Virus record (IMG/VR): IMGVR_UViG_3300046517_001709
Location: 1-64,000 of that record
Direction: 5' to 3' (one strand)
DNA length: 64,000 bases
DNA from: a virus
The position numbers and the translations under genes were made by a program. This document shows, one piece after another, positions 14,167-22,374 of the stretch (positions within the stretch are counted from its first letter, which is position 1; each line of letters opens with the position of its first letter). A model generated the notes under the pieces. It was not told the origin of the DNA. It was given only the letters and a program-made list of their open reading frames with translations, and searched no databases.

Positions 14167-14628
14167 ATGCCCGAGCCCACCGAAGACCAGTTCGACGCCG
14201 ACGCGCCGCTTCCGCTCTTCGACTCCGAGCCGCGCAGGTTCCTGACCGCGTGGATCACCGCCGGCCAGCCCGACACGATCGCCGTCGCAGGCGGCCACAG
14301 GCTGACCGGATCGCAGTTGCACGAGCTCCTGGCCGACCGCGCGCGGATGGCGGCCGAGCTGGAGCAGGTGCGCGGAGAGCAGCGCGAGGAGTACGCATTG
14401 TGCAGATTCGGTTCCATCAGCGATTTCGGCCTGATCAGCGATGACCCCCGCGAACAGTGGACCGGCCCGGGCGCGAACGGCGCGGCCGAAGCAGCAGCGT
14501 GGGGGTTGCGTGCTACACGCAACGCCAACGTGACGGTCGTTCGTCGTTGCGTGACGTCTTGGCGCAAGGCCGCGTCCGCCGCCGAGACGGCCGCTCCGCG
14601 CCCCGCTGACGGCGACGATGCCGCATGA
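14167..14628 (+). CDS. Hypothetical protein, 153 aa
   Basis: The ATG at 14167 follows GAAGGAG. The acidic N terminus is followed by a helical region (LHELLADRARMAAELEQVRGE) that could be a coiled coil, and an internal echo SISDFGLISDD from a nine-base direct repeat (ATCAGCGAT). The C-terminal third covers two competing hairpins (14505-14553). Function unknown. Confidence 0.6.
   Translation: MPEPTEDQFDADAPLPLFDSEPRRFLTAWITAGQPDTIAVAGGHRLTGSQLHELLADRARMAAELEQVRGEQREEYALCRFGSISDFGLISDDPREQWTGPGANGAAEAAAWGLRATRNANVTVVRRCVTSWRKAASAAETAAPRPADGDDAA
14505..14553. repeat. Three-part inverted repeat with mutually exclusive hairpins
   Basis: GTTGCGTG (14505-14512), CACGCAAC (14516-14523) and GTTGCGTG (14546-14553) lie in order. 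The middle copy can pair with either flank: an 8-bp stem with a three-base loop, or an 8-bp stem with a 22-base loop. Such alternatives are the logic of attenuators. The element lies inside the gene at 14167, about 70 bases before the next ATG. Confidence 0.8.
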
Positions 14629-14810
14629 CCGCCGAGCCCTGCCCGCCCGCCTACCGGACCATGCGCGAGGCCAAGCGCGCCGCGTGGAACGCCGCCGACC
14701 GCGCCGGCGTCAAGCGCACGGAGCCGTACAACTGCCGCCGGTGCGGGCAGTTCCACACGGTCGAGGCGCGCATGAGCGGCGAGACTGCGGGCGGCGGTGG
14801 CGGGCGGTGA
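14625..14810 (+). CDS. Small CxxC protein, 61 aa
   Basis: ATG 14625 overlaps the previous stop. A basic helix (MREAKRAAWNAADRAGVKR) leads into PYNCRRCGQFHT, a two-Cys, one-His knuckle. Proteins of this size and layout are frequent next to HNH endonucleases in actinophages, and an HNH gene follows directly. Direct cooperation is inference. Confidence 0.65.
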   Translation: MTAEPCPPAYRTMREAKRAAWNAADRAGVKRTEPYNCRRCGQFHTVEARMSGETAGGGGGR

Positions 14811-15403
14811 CGTACGAGTCCAAGGAGCACCAGCGCCGGCTGAAGCATGCGGCCAGGCTGCGCCGTGCAAATTCCCTGTTCGTCACCCAGTCCGAACCCG
14901 AGGAGATCGTAGAGTCCGCCGCCGTGCCCGATCCCCTGTCTCTGACGACCGGCTGGCGTGCGGATGTCTACACCCGGGGCTTGAACCCCGCGAAGGAACG
15001 CCGGGGACCCCGCAAGAGCGACCAGGATCGAATCCTGGCCATCCAGGGCAACGTCTGCCTGTACTGCGGCATACCCATCGGTACCGTAATCGGCCGCGCC
15101 GTGCAGAAGCCCCACGGCTACATCTGGCGGACCACGGTCATGCTGCGGCGGAACTGGGATCACTTCGCGCCGCACTCGTACATCGCTCAGAACCCGGGCG
15201 CGAACTGGGTCCTCGCTTGCCACGTGTGCAACAACGCGAAGGCCTCGCGGATCTTCGCAACCGTCGACGATGCCCGCCGCGCAATCCTCCCGTCCCGCCA
15301 GGAGCGGGGCTACGAGAGCGTTCGTAGCGTGCTGAGCCGTCTTGCTACCGGCTCCAAGAGGGCGCCTGCGAAAGGGCCGCAGGAAGGCGCTCCGGGCCGA
15401 TGA
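14807..15403 (+). CDS. HNH endonuclease, 198 aa
   Basis: The nuclease core contains NVCLYCG (first zinc pair), WDHFAPHSYIAQ (the DH of the HNH signature) and NWVLACHVCNNAKASRIF (second zinc pair and final N/H helix). This matches the C-x2-C ... DH ... C-x2-C-N-x-x-K layout of McrA-type HNH enzymes. It sits far from the terminase, so a homing or free-standing role is as likely as packaging help. GTG 14807 overlaps the previous stop. Confidence 0.85.
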   Translation: MTYESKEHQRRLKHAARLRRANSLFVTQSEPEEIVESAAVPDPLSLTTGWRADVYTRGLNPAKERRGPRKSDQDRILAIQGNVCLYCGIPIGTVIGRAVQKPHGYIWRTTVMLRRNWDHFAPHSYIAQNPGANWVLACHVCNNAKASRIFATVDDARRAILPSRQERGYESVRSVLSRLATGSKRAPAKGPQEGAPGR

Positions 15404-15466
15404 CCGATCGGTCCTCGAAAAAGCCCTGACATCCCATCTGCCAGATTTACGCGAGAGGACGAACCC

Positions 15467-15820
15467 GTGAACGAGATCCACAACCCGGACACCTGTACCG
15501 ATCAGACCCATACGCCGCTCGGCCAAGCCGAAGCGGCCCGCGACGGCGCCTACCGCGAGCGCGCCCACCTCGTTGCGCTCCTCGCCGCGCAGTACCCATC
15601 CTGGTGCGGCGTCGATGCGGACGCGCCCGACTGGCCCGTGGTGTATGTCGAACTGCCGACCGGCCAGTGCGGCTGGCACATCAGCCCCGACGACTGGGCC
15701 GAGCTGTTCGCGCACCTCAGCCTCGTCTGCGATGACGGCTGGGACGGCCACAGCACCGAGGAGAAGTACCGGCGCATCGACGAGTTCGCGCGGCAGCTGG
15801 CGAAGGCGGCTGGACGATGA
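15467..15820 (+). CDS. Conserved actinophage/prophage hypothetical protein, 117 aa
   Basis: GTG 15467 has GAGAGGA at 15453-15459. The C-terminal half VELPTGQCGWHISPDDWAEL and WDGHSTEEKYRRID follows a pattern familiar from many Streptomyces phage and prophage proteins (WxxSWHI ... DxxLFxH ... WDGHTTxEKYxR). The conserved aromatic, Asp and His residues suggest a small folded domain, but no activity is known to me. Confidence 0.75.
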   Translation: MNEIHNPDTCTDQTHTPLGQAEAARDGAYRERAHLVALLAAQYPSWCGVDADAPDWPVVYVELPTGQCGWHISPDDWAELFAHLSLVCDDGWDGHSTEEKYRRIDEFARQLAKAAGR

Positions 15821-16062
15821 GCCTCACTGACGACGCCCTGGACCAGCTCGGCAAGCTGTTCCGCGAGAACCAGGAACTCCGTGCGCGGCTGGCGGACATG
15901 GAAGCCATGCACGCGACCGAGCTCGAAAAGGCTTTCCGCAAGGGCTGGACCGGTTGCGCCGCCCACGCCCGCCGCGAGACCGACAGCCTCCTGGACGAAA
16001 TGGCGCGGGACTTCATCGAGACCGTGGTGGCCAAGCGCGCAAGCGGGCAGGGCGGGCGATGA
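15817..16062 (+). CDS. Hypothetical coiled-coil protein, 81 aa
   Basis: ATG 15817 overlaps the preceding stop. A heptad-like run (DQLGKLFRENQELRARLADM) suggests a coiled coil over the first half, followed by helices with one Cys. Probably an oligomeric accessory protein. Family unknown. Confidence 0.6.
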   Translation: MSLTDDALDQLGKLFRENQELRARLADMEAMHATELEKAFRKGWTGCAAHARRETDSLLDEMARDFIETVVAKRASGQGGR

Positions 16063-16445
16063 GCCTTCCTCCGCGTCCCCGATGGACCCGCGTCAACCGC
16101 TGGGAGTGGATCGTCACCACCATCAAGGCCAGCGGCAACACCTGCGCCTACCGCGTCGTGAAGAACAACTTCAGCCGCGACGACCGGGGCCGCATGGGTC
16201 AAGGCCGCCGGCAGTGGTGGGTCATCGAGGACGGCCAGGAGCCCTGGCTGCTGGCCGCCAGCATCGCTGACGCCGAGGACGAGTTTCTGCTGGCCTTCCA
16301 CGGCTGGCGGCGCCCGTTCGGTTTCGTCGACGGCGACGGCACCCGGCCGATCTACGGCAAGGGCCAGCTCCGGCGCGAGCGCGCCGACATCCTCGCCGAG
16401 ATCAAGGCTGCGTACCGGCAGCAGCGGAAGGCGGCGAAGCGATGA
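16059..16445 (+). CDS. Hypothetical protein, 128 aa
   Basis: ATG 16059 overlaps the previous stop. Many Trp residues (WEWIV, WWVIEDGQEPWLL, FHGWRRPFGF) surround a small beta-rich domain; a basic C-terminal helix ends the protein. The tryptophan richness and RRQWWVI strand suggest a compact binding domain, of unknown ligand. Confidence 0.6.
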   Translation: MSLPPRPRWTRVNRWEWIVTTIKASGNTCAYRVVKNNFSRDDRGRMGQGRRQWWVIEDGQEPWLLAASIADAEDEFLLAFHGWRRPFGFVDGDGTRPIYGKGQLRRERADILAEIKAAYRQQRKAAKR

Positions 16446-16684
16446 CCGCCTACTGGCACGAGAGCTTCCCCGACCGGCTCGACGACGACTACGCAGGCCG
16501 CCCCGTCCCGCGCCACCAGCTGCCCGCCGGAGCCGTCTGCGTGCTCACCGCCGACGGTAGCCCGCCGGACGCCGGCGAGCTCGCCACGATCGAGCAGTTC
16601 AAGCGCTACCTGGCCGCCCGCCGCGCCGCAGGGCTCGGACCCCGCGACCCCGACACCCCCGAGACCGAATGGGACAACGTGTGA
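16442..16684 (+). CDS. Hypothetical protein, 80 aa
   Basis: ATG 16442 overlaps the previous stop. The short acidic N terminus is followed by a hydrophobic strand (AGAVCVLTADG) and a helix (ATIEQFKRYLAARRAAG). Its last base overlaps the next ATG at 16684. Nothing identifies a function. Confidence 0.55.
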   Translation: MTAYWHESFPDRLDDDYAGRPVPRHQLPAGAVCVLTADGSPPDAGELATIEQFKRYLAARRAAGLGPRDPDTPETEWDNV

Positions 16685-17061
16685 TGACCGACCCGAAGAA
16701 GCGCACCTCGATCCAGCCGACCTACGACAGCGCCAAGACCGGCCCCGCCTACCACGTCACCAGCCGCGTCGGCGACTGCACCGTGACGTTCGAGCGGCCG
16801 ATCGGCGACCCGTTCGTCACACACCGCGTCACTGTCGGCTGGCCCGATCTCCTGCGCGGGCTGCTGCGCCGCCGGCTGGACGTCACCGTCATCGTCGGCG
16901 GCGACCGTGACCGCGTCGAGGACGTGCTCGAACTCGACGCCGAATGGCTCGGCCACAGAAGCACGCGTCGCGACGAGTGGGACGCGGGTATCCGCCGCGC
17001 CCTGGCCGGTGTCGCGGTCGACGAAGAGCTCGCCGAGATGACCGGCGGCGGCGATGACTGA
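16684..17061 (+). CDS. Hypothetical beta-rich protein, 125 aa
   Basis: ATG 16684 shares a base with the preceding stop. Alternating strands (YHVTSRVGDCTVTFERP, THRVTVGWPDLL, RLDVTVIVGGDRDRVEDVL) suggest a small beta sandwich, with an acidic helical end. A 27-base spacer with GACAGGAGA then leads to the next gene. Function unknown. Confidence 0.6.
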   Translation: MTDPKKRTSIQPTYDSAKTGPAYHVTSRVGDCTVTFERPIGDPFVTHRVTVGWPDLLRGLLRRRLDVTVIVGGDRDRVEDVLELDAEWLGHRSTRRDEWDAGIRRALAGVAVDEELAEMTGGGDD

Positions 17062-17088
17062 CCAGACCACCGCGACAGGAGACCGATC

Positions 17089-17568
17089 ATGGGAATGACC
17101 ATCCAGGCCGAACTGCACTACGGTTACAACCTCGGCGACCCGCACAACGGAAGCGGCTGGGAGTTCGCCGAGGTCACCGACGAATACGCGGGAACGCCTG
17201 CGCTGCCCTGGTGGGACGAGGACGGCGACAGCTTCGGCGAGCAGGCGATGACGCAGCTCCTCGCCGCCGCCGGGTTCACCGAGACCGACTGGCGCGCCGA
17301 CGGCTACTACCAGCGGCGTCGCGAAGCCGAGGAGCGCCTCGGCGTTGAGTTCGAGAACACCGGATACGAGGCGTCCAGGACCCTGCTCGTCGCCAAGGGC
17401 ACGGAACGTACCGCCTACACCTCCGAGGTGACCGAGCTCGATCCGGCCGCCATGGCGGCCGCGGCGACCGAAGCCATGGACGGCGACCTGGCCGAGGCGC
17501 TTCGAGTTCTCGGGATCACACCCGCCCAGACCAAGCCCGCGTGGCTGCTGACCTGCTACTACGGATGA
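17089..17568 (+). CDS. Hypothetical protein, 159 aa
   Basis: ATG 17089 has AGGAGA at 17075-17080. The N terminus (IQAELHYGYNLG) and later WWDEDGDSFGEQAM are acidic and aromatic, and the C terminus returns to strand (PAWLLTCYYG). The pattern of a small alpha/beta domain bracketing an acidic middle is known from actinophage hypothetical proteins; I cannot name the family. Confidence 0.65.
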   Translation: MGMTIQAELHYGYNLGDPHNGSGWEFAEVTDEYAGTPALPWWDEDGDSFGEQAMTQLLAAAGFTETDWRADGYYQRRREAEERLGVEFENTGYEASRTLLVAKGTERTAYTSEVTELDPAAMAAAATEAMDGDLAEALRVLGITPAQTKPAWLLTCYYG

Positions 17569-17582
17569 GGCGGAACCGTCTA

Positions 17583-18002
17583 ATGACCACCGACCAGATC
17601 ACCGTCCCGCCGAATGCCAAAGTCTTGCGTCCCGACGCCGTGTGGGACCGCCTCGACGCCGACACCGCGGCGTTCCTCGCAGCGCTGCCCGGCCCTGCGC
17701 GCATCCCGGTCGCACGGCTCGTCTGGGAGGCCGCCGTGCTCGGGTTCGCCAACGGCCAGCGCCACGCCCGCCTCGCCCCCGTCGAGCAGGCTGCGGACGC
17801 GGCGCACCCCGCGCGGGTCGTGGCCGGCGTCATGGACCTGGCGGCGCGGCTGCCCGGTGACGCCGACTTCGCCGCGCTGCACATGCTCGCCCACGCCGGG
17901 CAGCGTGCGCAGGCTGCGGCGCGGCATGCCGCCGACGAGCACTCGCGCCTCAGTCAGGAGCTCGACAACGCCGAGCAGGATGGAGGGAACTGCGATGGCT
18001 GA
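17583..18002 (+). CDS. Hypothetical helical protein, 139 aa
   Basis: ATG 17583 is taken instead of the in-frame upstream 17541 because the latter would overlap the previous gene deeply. The protein is Ala/His-rich and helical, ending in an acidic tail. It overlaps the following ATG at 17995 by eight bases. No motif. Confidence 0.6.
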   Translation: MTTDQITVPPNAKVLRPDAVWDRLDADTAAFLAALPGPARIPVARLVWEAAVLGFANGQRHARLAPVEQAADAAHPARVVAGVMDLAARLPGDADFAALHMLAHAGQRAQAAARHAADEHSRLSQELDNAEQDGGNCDG

Positions 18003-18282
18003 GATGAAGCCGACCGACGTGCCGGACGAGCTGGTCGTGGCGTTCGAGGCGGCCATTCAGCAATACGTCGCGACCGTGGGACCCCGCGTGGTGCCGTACC
18101 GCGAGGTCGCCCCGCACGTCCTCGCCGCCGTCCTGCCGCTGGTCCGCGAGCAGATCGCCGCCGAGATCGAAGCCCACGCCGAGTCGATCGGTTGGTACGT
18201 GGATAGCGATGCGTGGACCGATGCGCTCGACGTGATCCGGCAGGAGTCGTGGACGCAAACCGGAGGAGCCGACCATGCCTGA
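17995..18282 (+). CDS. Hypothetical protein, 95 aa
   Basis: ATG 17995 lies in the end of the upstream gene, preceded by GGAGGGAA. The middle is a hydrophobic helix (HVLAAVLPLVREQIAAEIEA), and the end is Trp-rich and acidic. No recognised family; similar short proteins occur repeatedly in this operon. Confidence 0.6.
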   Translation: MAEMKPTDVPDELVVAFEAAIQQYVATVGPRVVPYREVAPHVLAAVLPLVREQIAAEIEAHAESIGWYVDSDAWTDALDVIRQESWTQTGGADHA

Positions 18283-19468
18283 CGTCCCGGCCAGCGCGGC
18301 CGATGGCTGCCCGCACTGCCCCGATGGCCACAAGCGTCCCGACCGGCAGCCTTGGTCGGCGTGGGTCTCGGAAGCGCGTGATGGTGATGGGCAACCCATG
18401 ACCATCCACGTGGCCAGATCCAACGGGGCGCATGTCGCCGAATCCGACGCGCAGTGGATCCGCGAGCAGCTGAACGACCGGCCCCGCGGGCTGCCCAGCA
18501 TCACCGATGGCATCACCGGCGCCGAGGCCGAGGCCTCCGCGATGTTCGACATGACCATCGGCGAGATTCGCGCGCTGAAGACGGAGCGTGACGCCGCAAC
18601 CGCCCGCGCCGAGCAGGCCGAGGCCGAGCGGGACGACACGCAGCGCCGATTCGACGCGCTCGTGACCTCCGACAAGGCAAAACAGGGTGCTGCGGACTGG
18701 CTGCTGAACCGGCTCCACGGCGGCCGGCTCATCGACGACGGCACGTACACGTCGCTGTGCGGGCTCCTGAGGGACCGGATCGACGCCACCAGGTTCCTGA
18801 CGCACTCGGAGGACTGGGGTCCGCTCACGGATCGGTACCGGGCTGCCGTGAAGCGCGCGAAGGATGCCGAGGCCGAGGTGGAGCGGCTGCGCAGGGAACT
18901 CGCCGATGCACGACGCGACCACGAGGAGATCGTGGAGGCGCTGAAGGAGCAGCGCGACGAGACCCACGACCTCGCCGATCGTAACGAGCAGCTGCGCGAC
19001 GAGCGTGACGGCCACCGTCATCGCCAAGTCGAAGCCGAGCGCGCACTGATACTGCTGCTGCTCCGCGAGGAGGGCGCGCGCGTGGAGTTCACCGCCGCCG
19101 AGATGATCCGCGCGCCCCAGGACGGATCGTTCGTGTCCTCGCGGACGGTCGCGGGAAGCGAGGTGCTGGAGTTCCGTGCCGCGCGTCCGGTGCGCGACGA
19201 CGACCGGTGCCCGTGCGGCTGCCCGAAAACCGGCCCCGGATGCGACTGCCACTGGTGCAACGAGCCCACGAACGCGGAAGCTGCCGAGCAGGCGGCACCC
19301 ATGGTGCTGCCGAACGAGAGTTTCGACGCGCTCGCAGAGAGCATGGACGCGCCGGCCCAAGCGGTTCCCGAGCTCGTTGACCTCTTCAGGCGCCCCCGGA
19401 TCACGCCTCCAGCCGATAGCGACATTGAGCGCGACGGCGACCGGCGCGAAGGGGACGACGATGCCTGA
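18275..19468 (+). CDS. Long coiled-coil protein with C-terminal Cys cluster, 397 aa
   Basis: The first 40 residues include CPHCPDGH; residues 90-140 and 190-260 are strongly charged heptad-like helices (for example AEVERLRRELADARRDHEEI). Near residue 310 a dense cluster CPCGCPKTGPGCDCHWC provides seven Cys and one His, enough for two metal ions. The layout suggests an oligomeric scaffold with zinc-binding ends. ATG 18275 overlaps the previous gene by eight bases. Internal charged repeats make homology calls unreliable. Confidence 0.65.
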   Translation: MPDVPASAADGCPHCPDGHKRPDRQPWSAWVSEARDGDGQPMTIHVARSNGAHVAESDAQWIREQLNDRPRGLPSITDGITGAEAEASAMFDMTIGEIRALKTERDAATARAEQAEAERDDTQRRFDALVTSDKAKQGAADWLLNRLHGGRLIDDGTYTSLCGLLRDRIDATRFLTHSEDWGPLTDRYRAAVKRAKDAEAEVERLRRELADARRDHEEIVEALKEQRDETHDLADRNEQLRDERDGHRHRQVEAERALILLLLREEGARVEFTAAEMIRAPQDGSFVSSRTVAGSEVLEFRAARPVRDDDRCPCGCPKTGPGCDCHWCNEPTNAEAAEQAAPMVLPNESFDALAESMDAPAQAVPELVDLFRRPRITPPADSDIERDGDRREGDDDA

Positions 19469-19943
19469 GTCGGCAGCACGACGGCGCCTGCGCGAGGAGC
19501 GCGAGAAGGCCACGGCAGGACGCGAGACAGCCGAGGCGACCGTCCGCGAGCTGGCCGATAAGGCCATCGCCTGCGACGTCGAGGGCTACCCGATCCAGGC
19601 TATGACCGGCATGCGCCTCGGCGAGATCGACACCATGGACGGTGAGCACGAGGCCATTGGTGAACTCGTCACCGAGGTCCGGCGCCTGCTGGTAATCGAG
19701 GCCGCGTTCAACGAGACCATGAACCCGACGGTGCCGTACAACCTCGGCCACCGCGCTTCCTGGGACTGCGCGCACGGTGTGCGCATCGTGCCCATCAGCA
19801 CCCTGGCCGTGAAGATCGCCGAGAAGCGTGACGCGCTGGCCAAGCTCCGCGGGGCCTGCCGCGAGGTTGACCGCCTGCGGGACGTGGAGAAGCGGCTGCG
19901 CGCCCGGCTGGCCGAGCTGGGGGACGGTGGGGACGGTGCCTGA
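19461..19943 (+). CDS. Coiled-coil protein, 160 aa
   Basis: ATG 19461 overlaps the previous stop region by eight bases. Both ends are charged helices (RRRLREEREKATAGRETAE and KLRGACREVDRLRDVEKRL) around a middle of mixed character. It echoes the preceding gene in composition and may pair with it. No catalytic motif. Confidence 0.6.
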   Translation: MPESAARRRLREEREKATAGRETAEATVRELADKAIACDVEGYPIQAMTGMRLGEIDTMDGEHEAIGELVTEVRRLLVIEAAFNETMNPTVPYNLGHRASWDCAHGVRIVPISTLAVKIAEKRDALAKLRGACREVDRLRDVEKRLRARLAELGDGGDGA

Positions 19944-20331
19944 GCCCGCGATCCTCGGCCCGCACGACGAGCCCCAGGACTCCGGCGCACTCGTCGCGGT
20001 CCACTACGGCGACTACCACCACCAGGAAATCTGGGTCCGCAGCGGCGCCAACATCGGGAACTGGTACCCGCTCGGCGGCGAGTTCGGACGGCCGCGGGCC
20101 TGGAGCGACCCGCGCAACGAGGTGGAGAAGATGATCGATTTCGGCCGAGGCGTGAGGCCGCCGTGCCCGGGTCCCGGCGAAGTCCCGCTGCACCCGCACT
20201 GGGAGGATGTCCTGAAGCGCGGCCCGGTCACGCTGCTGGTAGCGGGCGATGCAGAAGTGCGTGCCGCCGGATGGGCGGCCGGACGGCGGCGGCTGCTGGA
20301 GCAGATCGAAGGGCAGATCGATAATGACTGA
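19936..20331 (+). CDS. Hypothetical protein, 131 aa
   Basis: GTG 19936 overlaps the previous end by eight bases. A beta-rich N-terminal half (ALVAVHYGDYHHQEIWVRSG, IGNWYPLGGEF) precedes a short helical tail. The GNWYPLGGE strand recurs in small actinophage proteins with no assigned role, in my recollection. Function unknown. Confidence 0.6.
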   Translation: MPEPAILGPHDEPQDSGALVAVHYGDYHHQEIWVRSGANIGNWYPLGGEFGRPRAWSDPRNEVEKMIDFGRGVRPPCPGPGEVPLHPHWEDVLKRGPVTLLVAGDAEVRAAGWAAGRRRLLEQIEGQIDND

Positions 20332-20587
20332 CCCGAACCCGTGGGTCGCCGCCCTCACGGCGCTGGAGGGCTACCACGGCCTCGACGAGCCGACGCCGGA
20401 ACAGGAAGCGGCGTTCGAGACGCTGCGCGCCGGTGTCATGCGCGACGGCCGCACCTGGGGCGAGCACCTGCGCGAGGCCGGAGAGCGCGCGATGCCGACC
20501 GAACCCGGGCGCCCCGACGACATGGACGGGCTCCGGGCCCGGCTGGAAGCGCTGCGAGGCGGCGAGGAGGGCGATGTCCGTGCGTAG
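20324..20587 (+). CDS. Hypothetical helical protein, 87 aa
   Basis: ATG 20324 overlaps the previous stop region. The protein is helical and acidic (EPTPEQEAAFETLRAG, LRARLEALRGGEEGD). The next gene starts 14 bases inside its end (20574). No family recognised. Confidence 0.55.
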   Translation: MTDPNPWVAALTALEGYHGLDEPTPEQEAAFETLRAGVMRDGRTWGEHLREAGERAMPTEPGRPDDMDGLRARLEALRGGEEGDVRA

Positions 20588-20759
20588 CCCCGTCCCGCCC
20601 AAGACGCGCGGCCTGTGCGGCACCTGCAAGCGCGACTACCGGGTACGCCGCGACGGCCGGCTGCCCACCCACGGACGCCAGCGGGAGTGCGGCGGGAGCC
20701 GGGAGTGGCCGCAGGCGTACAAGGCGCCCGGCGGCAAGTGGAAGGCGGCGCTGCCGTGA
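20574..20759 (+). CDS. Small zinc-ribbon protein, 61 aa
   Basis: Two Cys pairs or near pairs (GLCGTCKRDY and RECGGS) with a His between them (PTHGRQ) suggest a treble-clef-like zinc site; the remainder is basic. ATG 20574 follows GGCGAGGAGGGCG. It may bind nucleic acid, but evidence stops at composition. Confidence 0.6.
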   Translation: MSVRSPVPPKTRGLCGTCKRDYRVRRDGRLPTHGRQRECGGSREWPQAYKAPGGKWKAALP

Positions 20760-20998
20760 TCCCGGCGCCTATGGGCATCTTCGGCATCTGTCTCGCCTGG
20801 ATCGTGACGCAGATCTGGGCCATCCCGCACCTCGTGCTGGCCAGACGTAGCAGCGCGGCCCGGAGAGGCCGCGGTGGTCCTGCCGGGCGTCCCGGCGGCT
20901 ACGACACGATGCGCGTCCGGCCACCGAGCGCGTACCCGACCATCGGCGCGGAACCGACACGCGCCGCAGACCCGAACAGGATGGACCTCGCAGCATGA
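20756..20998 (+). CDS. Single-pass membrane protein, 80 aa
   Basis: GTG 20756 overlaps the preceding stop. Residues 4-27 (PAPMGIFGICLAWIVTQIWAI...) form one membrane helix; the remaining basic, Pro-rich tail is probably cytoplasmic by the positive-inside rule. Small membrane proteins in phage early regions often target host envelope functions, but nothing specific is seen. Confidence 0.6.
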   Translation: MIPAPMGIFGICLAWIVTQIWAIPHLVLARRSSAARRGRGGPAGRPGGYDTMRVRPPSAYPTIGAEPTRAADPNRMDLAA

Positions 20999-22200
20999 AC
21001 GACACGCCTTCGGACGCCGAAGCGTCCGGTCCCTCTGCTTCGCCCGATGGGGATGCCCACCCGCAGCGCATCGGCGGCTGCCAGTGCGACTGGATGGAGG
21101 CAGAGAACCGGCGGTTGTGGAAACGTGCTGCCGAGGCCGATTACGCGGCCGTCCGGGCCGACCTGCGCGGTGCCCAGCTGCGGCTCGTACTGAGTTCGGC
21201 CTTATGCAGCTTCGCCAAGCCGCGGCGACGCTTCAGGTCCGACGGCTGGCGCATCGGCCGCATCGAGACCGTAACGCTCCAGCGGTGGTGGCGGACCTGG
21301 GAATCCGCGCGCCCGGAGACATTTAACGTACAGGCTGATGCCGAGAGTGATGTCTTCCAGATGCTGGAGCGACTCCGGGAGACGGGACCGGCCGGGGTGG
21401 CGATTGCTGAGCACATCTTGGCCGACCGGGTGCGATCCTCTATGCGCGCTGCTGTCCGTTCGGAGGATGGAGACGGATCGCGGGTCGAATGGGGCGTGCG
21501 CTACGACGACGGGACGCTATCCGACGCCGTCATCAACGATTTCGACGATGCGCTTCAGCAGGTCGGCCGGAACATTGACTGCGGCGCCCGGATCGTGACG
21601 CGCACTCGCGGCGGATGGAACGACGTCGCCTGCTGCGTATGCGGTTCCGCCGCCGTGGTCTACAGCAACTACAAGGAGCAGCCGTTCTGCGCGCCGTGCG
21701 CCGACGGGGATGGCCACGTTGAATCAGACGCACAGCGGGATGACGCCGAGGCCAAGGGCAAGTTCCTCCAGACGATGAGCCGGCTTCGAGAGACGGACCC
21801 GCTTGGCGCCGCGTTTGTCGAGCGCGTCATTGCCGAGCGAATCGAACACCCTATGTTCTCCGTCGCTATCGCGGAAGGTGCCCCCGGCGAAGAAGTCGCC
21901 GGTGAACAGCCCGGCTGCACGGGACTCTTCCTGAATGAGGCGGCACTTCAGCATCGAGGCCCCTGGTGGCTTCCCGACGCGCCCGTGCCGGTTCTGGACC
22001 GCGCATCCTTCTATATCGGCAGCGATTCGCAGAACGACAGTGCCCACTGGGCCTACGTCACACACGAGCCGTGCGGGACCGACGTGTTCAGCGGGCAGCA
22101 TGAACCGACCAATCCCAGCATGGACATGATCTGGGCGGCGATGGCCGCGCACCGCTGCCCGGACCGCGGCGACGACAAGGGCGGTGGCGCTGATGCGTAA
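20995..22200 (+). CDS. Hypothetical 401-aa protein with zinc ribbon and internal duplication
   Basis: Two related helical segments, LERLRETGPAGVAIAEHILA and MSRLRETDPLGAAFVERVIA, flank a zinc ribbon CCVCGSAAVVYSNYKEQPFCAPCADG-type module around residues 212-237. The same ribbon recurs in the gene at 35479. Codon use is less GC-biased than in neighbouring genes, suggesting recent arrival. The C-terminal third is beta-rich with YVTHEPCGTD. Function unknown; the duplication implies an origin by segment copying. Confidence 0.7.
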   Translation: MNDTPSDAEASGPSASPDGDAHPQRIGGCQCDWMEAENRRLWKRAAEADYAAVRADLRGAQLRLVLSSALCSFAKPRRRFRSDGWRIGRIETVTLQRWWRTWESARPETFNVQADAESDVFQMLERLRETGPAGVAIAEHILADRVRSSMRAAVRSEDGDGSRVEWGVRYDDGTLSDAVINDFDDALQQVGRNIDCGARIVTRTRGGWNDVACCVCGSAAVVYSNYKEQPFCAPCADGDGHVESDAQRDDAEAKGKFLQTMSRLRETDPLGAAFVERVIAERIEHPMFSVAIAEGAPGEEVAGEQPGCTGLFLNEAALQHRGPWWLPDAPVPVLDRASFYIGSDSQNDSAHWAYVTHEPCGTDVFSGQHEPTNPSMDMIWAAMAAHRCPDRGDDKGGGADA

Positions 22201-22369
22201 TGGCCTCATCGGCGGCACGTTCCTGGGCTTCGTCCTGTCGACGTTCGCAGTCCTTCTCACGGCCCTGATCGTCGGGGCGATGGACGGCGAGACCTTCGCG
22301 ATCCTGGCCGCCACGATCGGCGAGACGTACGCCACCTGGGATTTCATCCACACAACCCGGGGAGGTTGA
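22193..22369 (+). CDS. Small two-segment membrane protein, 58 aa
   Basis: ATG 22193 lies at the end of the preceding gene. Hydrophobic residues 3-30 (LIGGTFLGFVLSTFAVLLTALIVGA split over the run) form one strong membrane helix, with a weaker second near residues 34-47. No charged catalytic residues. A small inner-membrane phage protein of unknown role. Confidence 0.6.
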   Translation: MRNGLIGGTFLGFVLSTFAVLLTALIVGAMDGETFAILAATIGETYATWDFIHTTRGG

Positions 22370-22374
22370 GAGAA

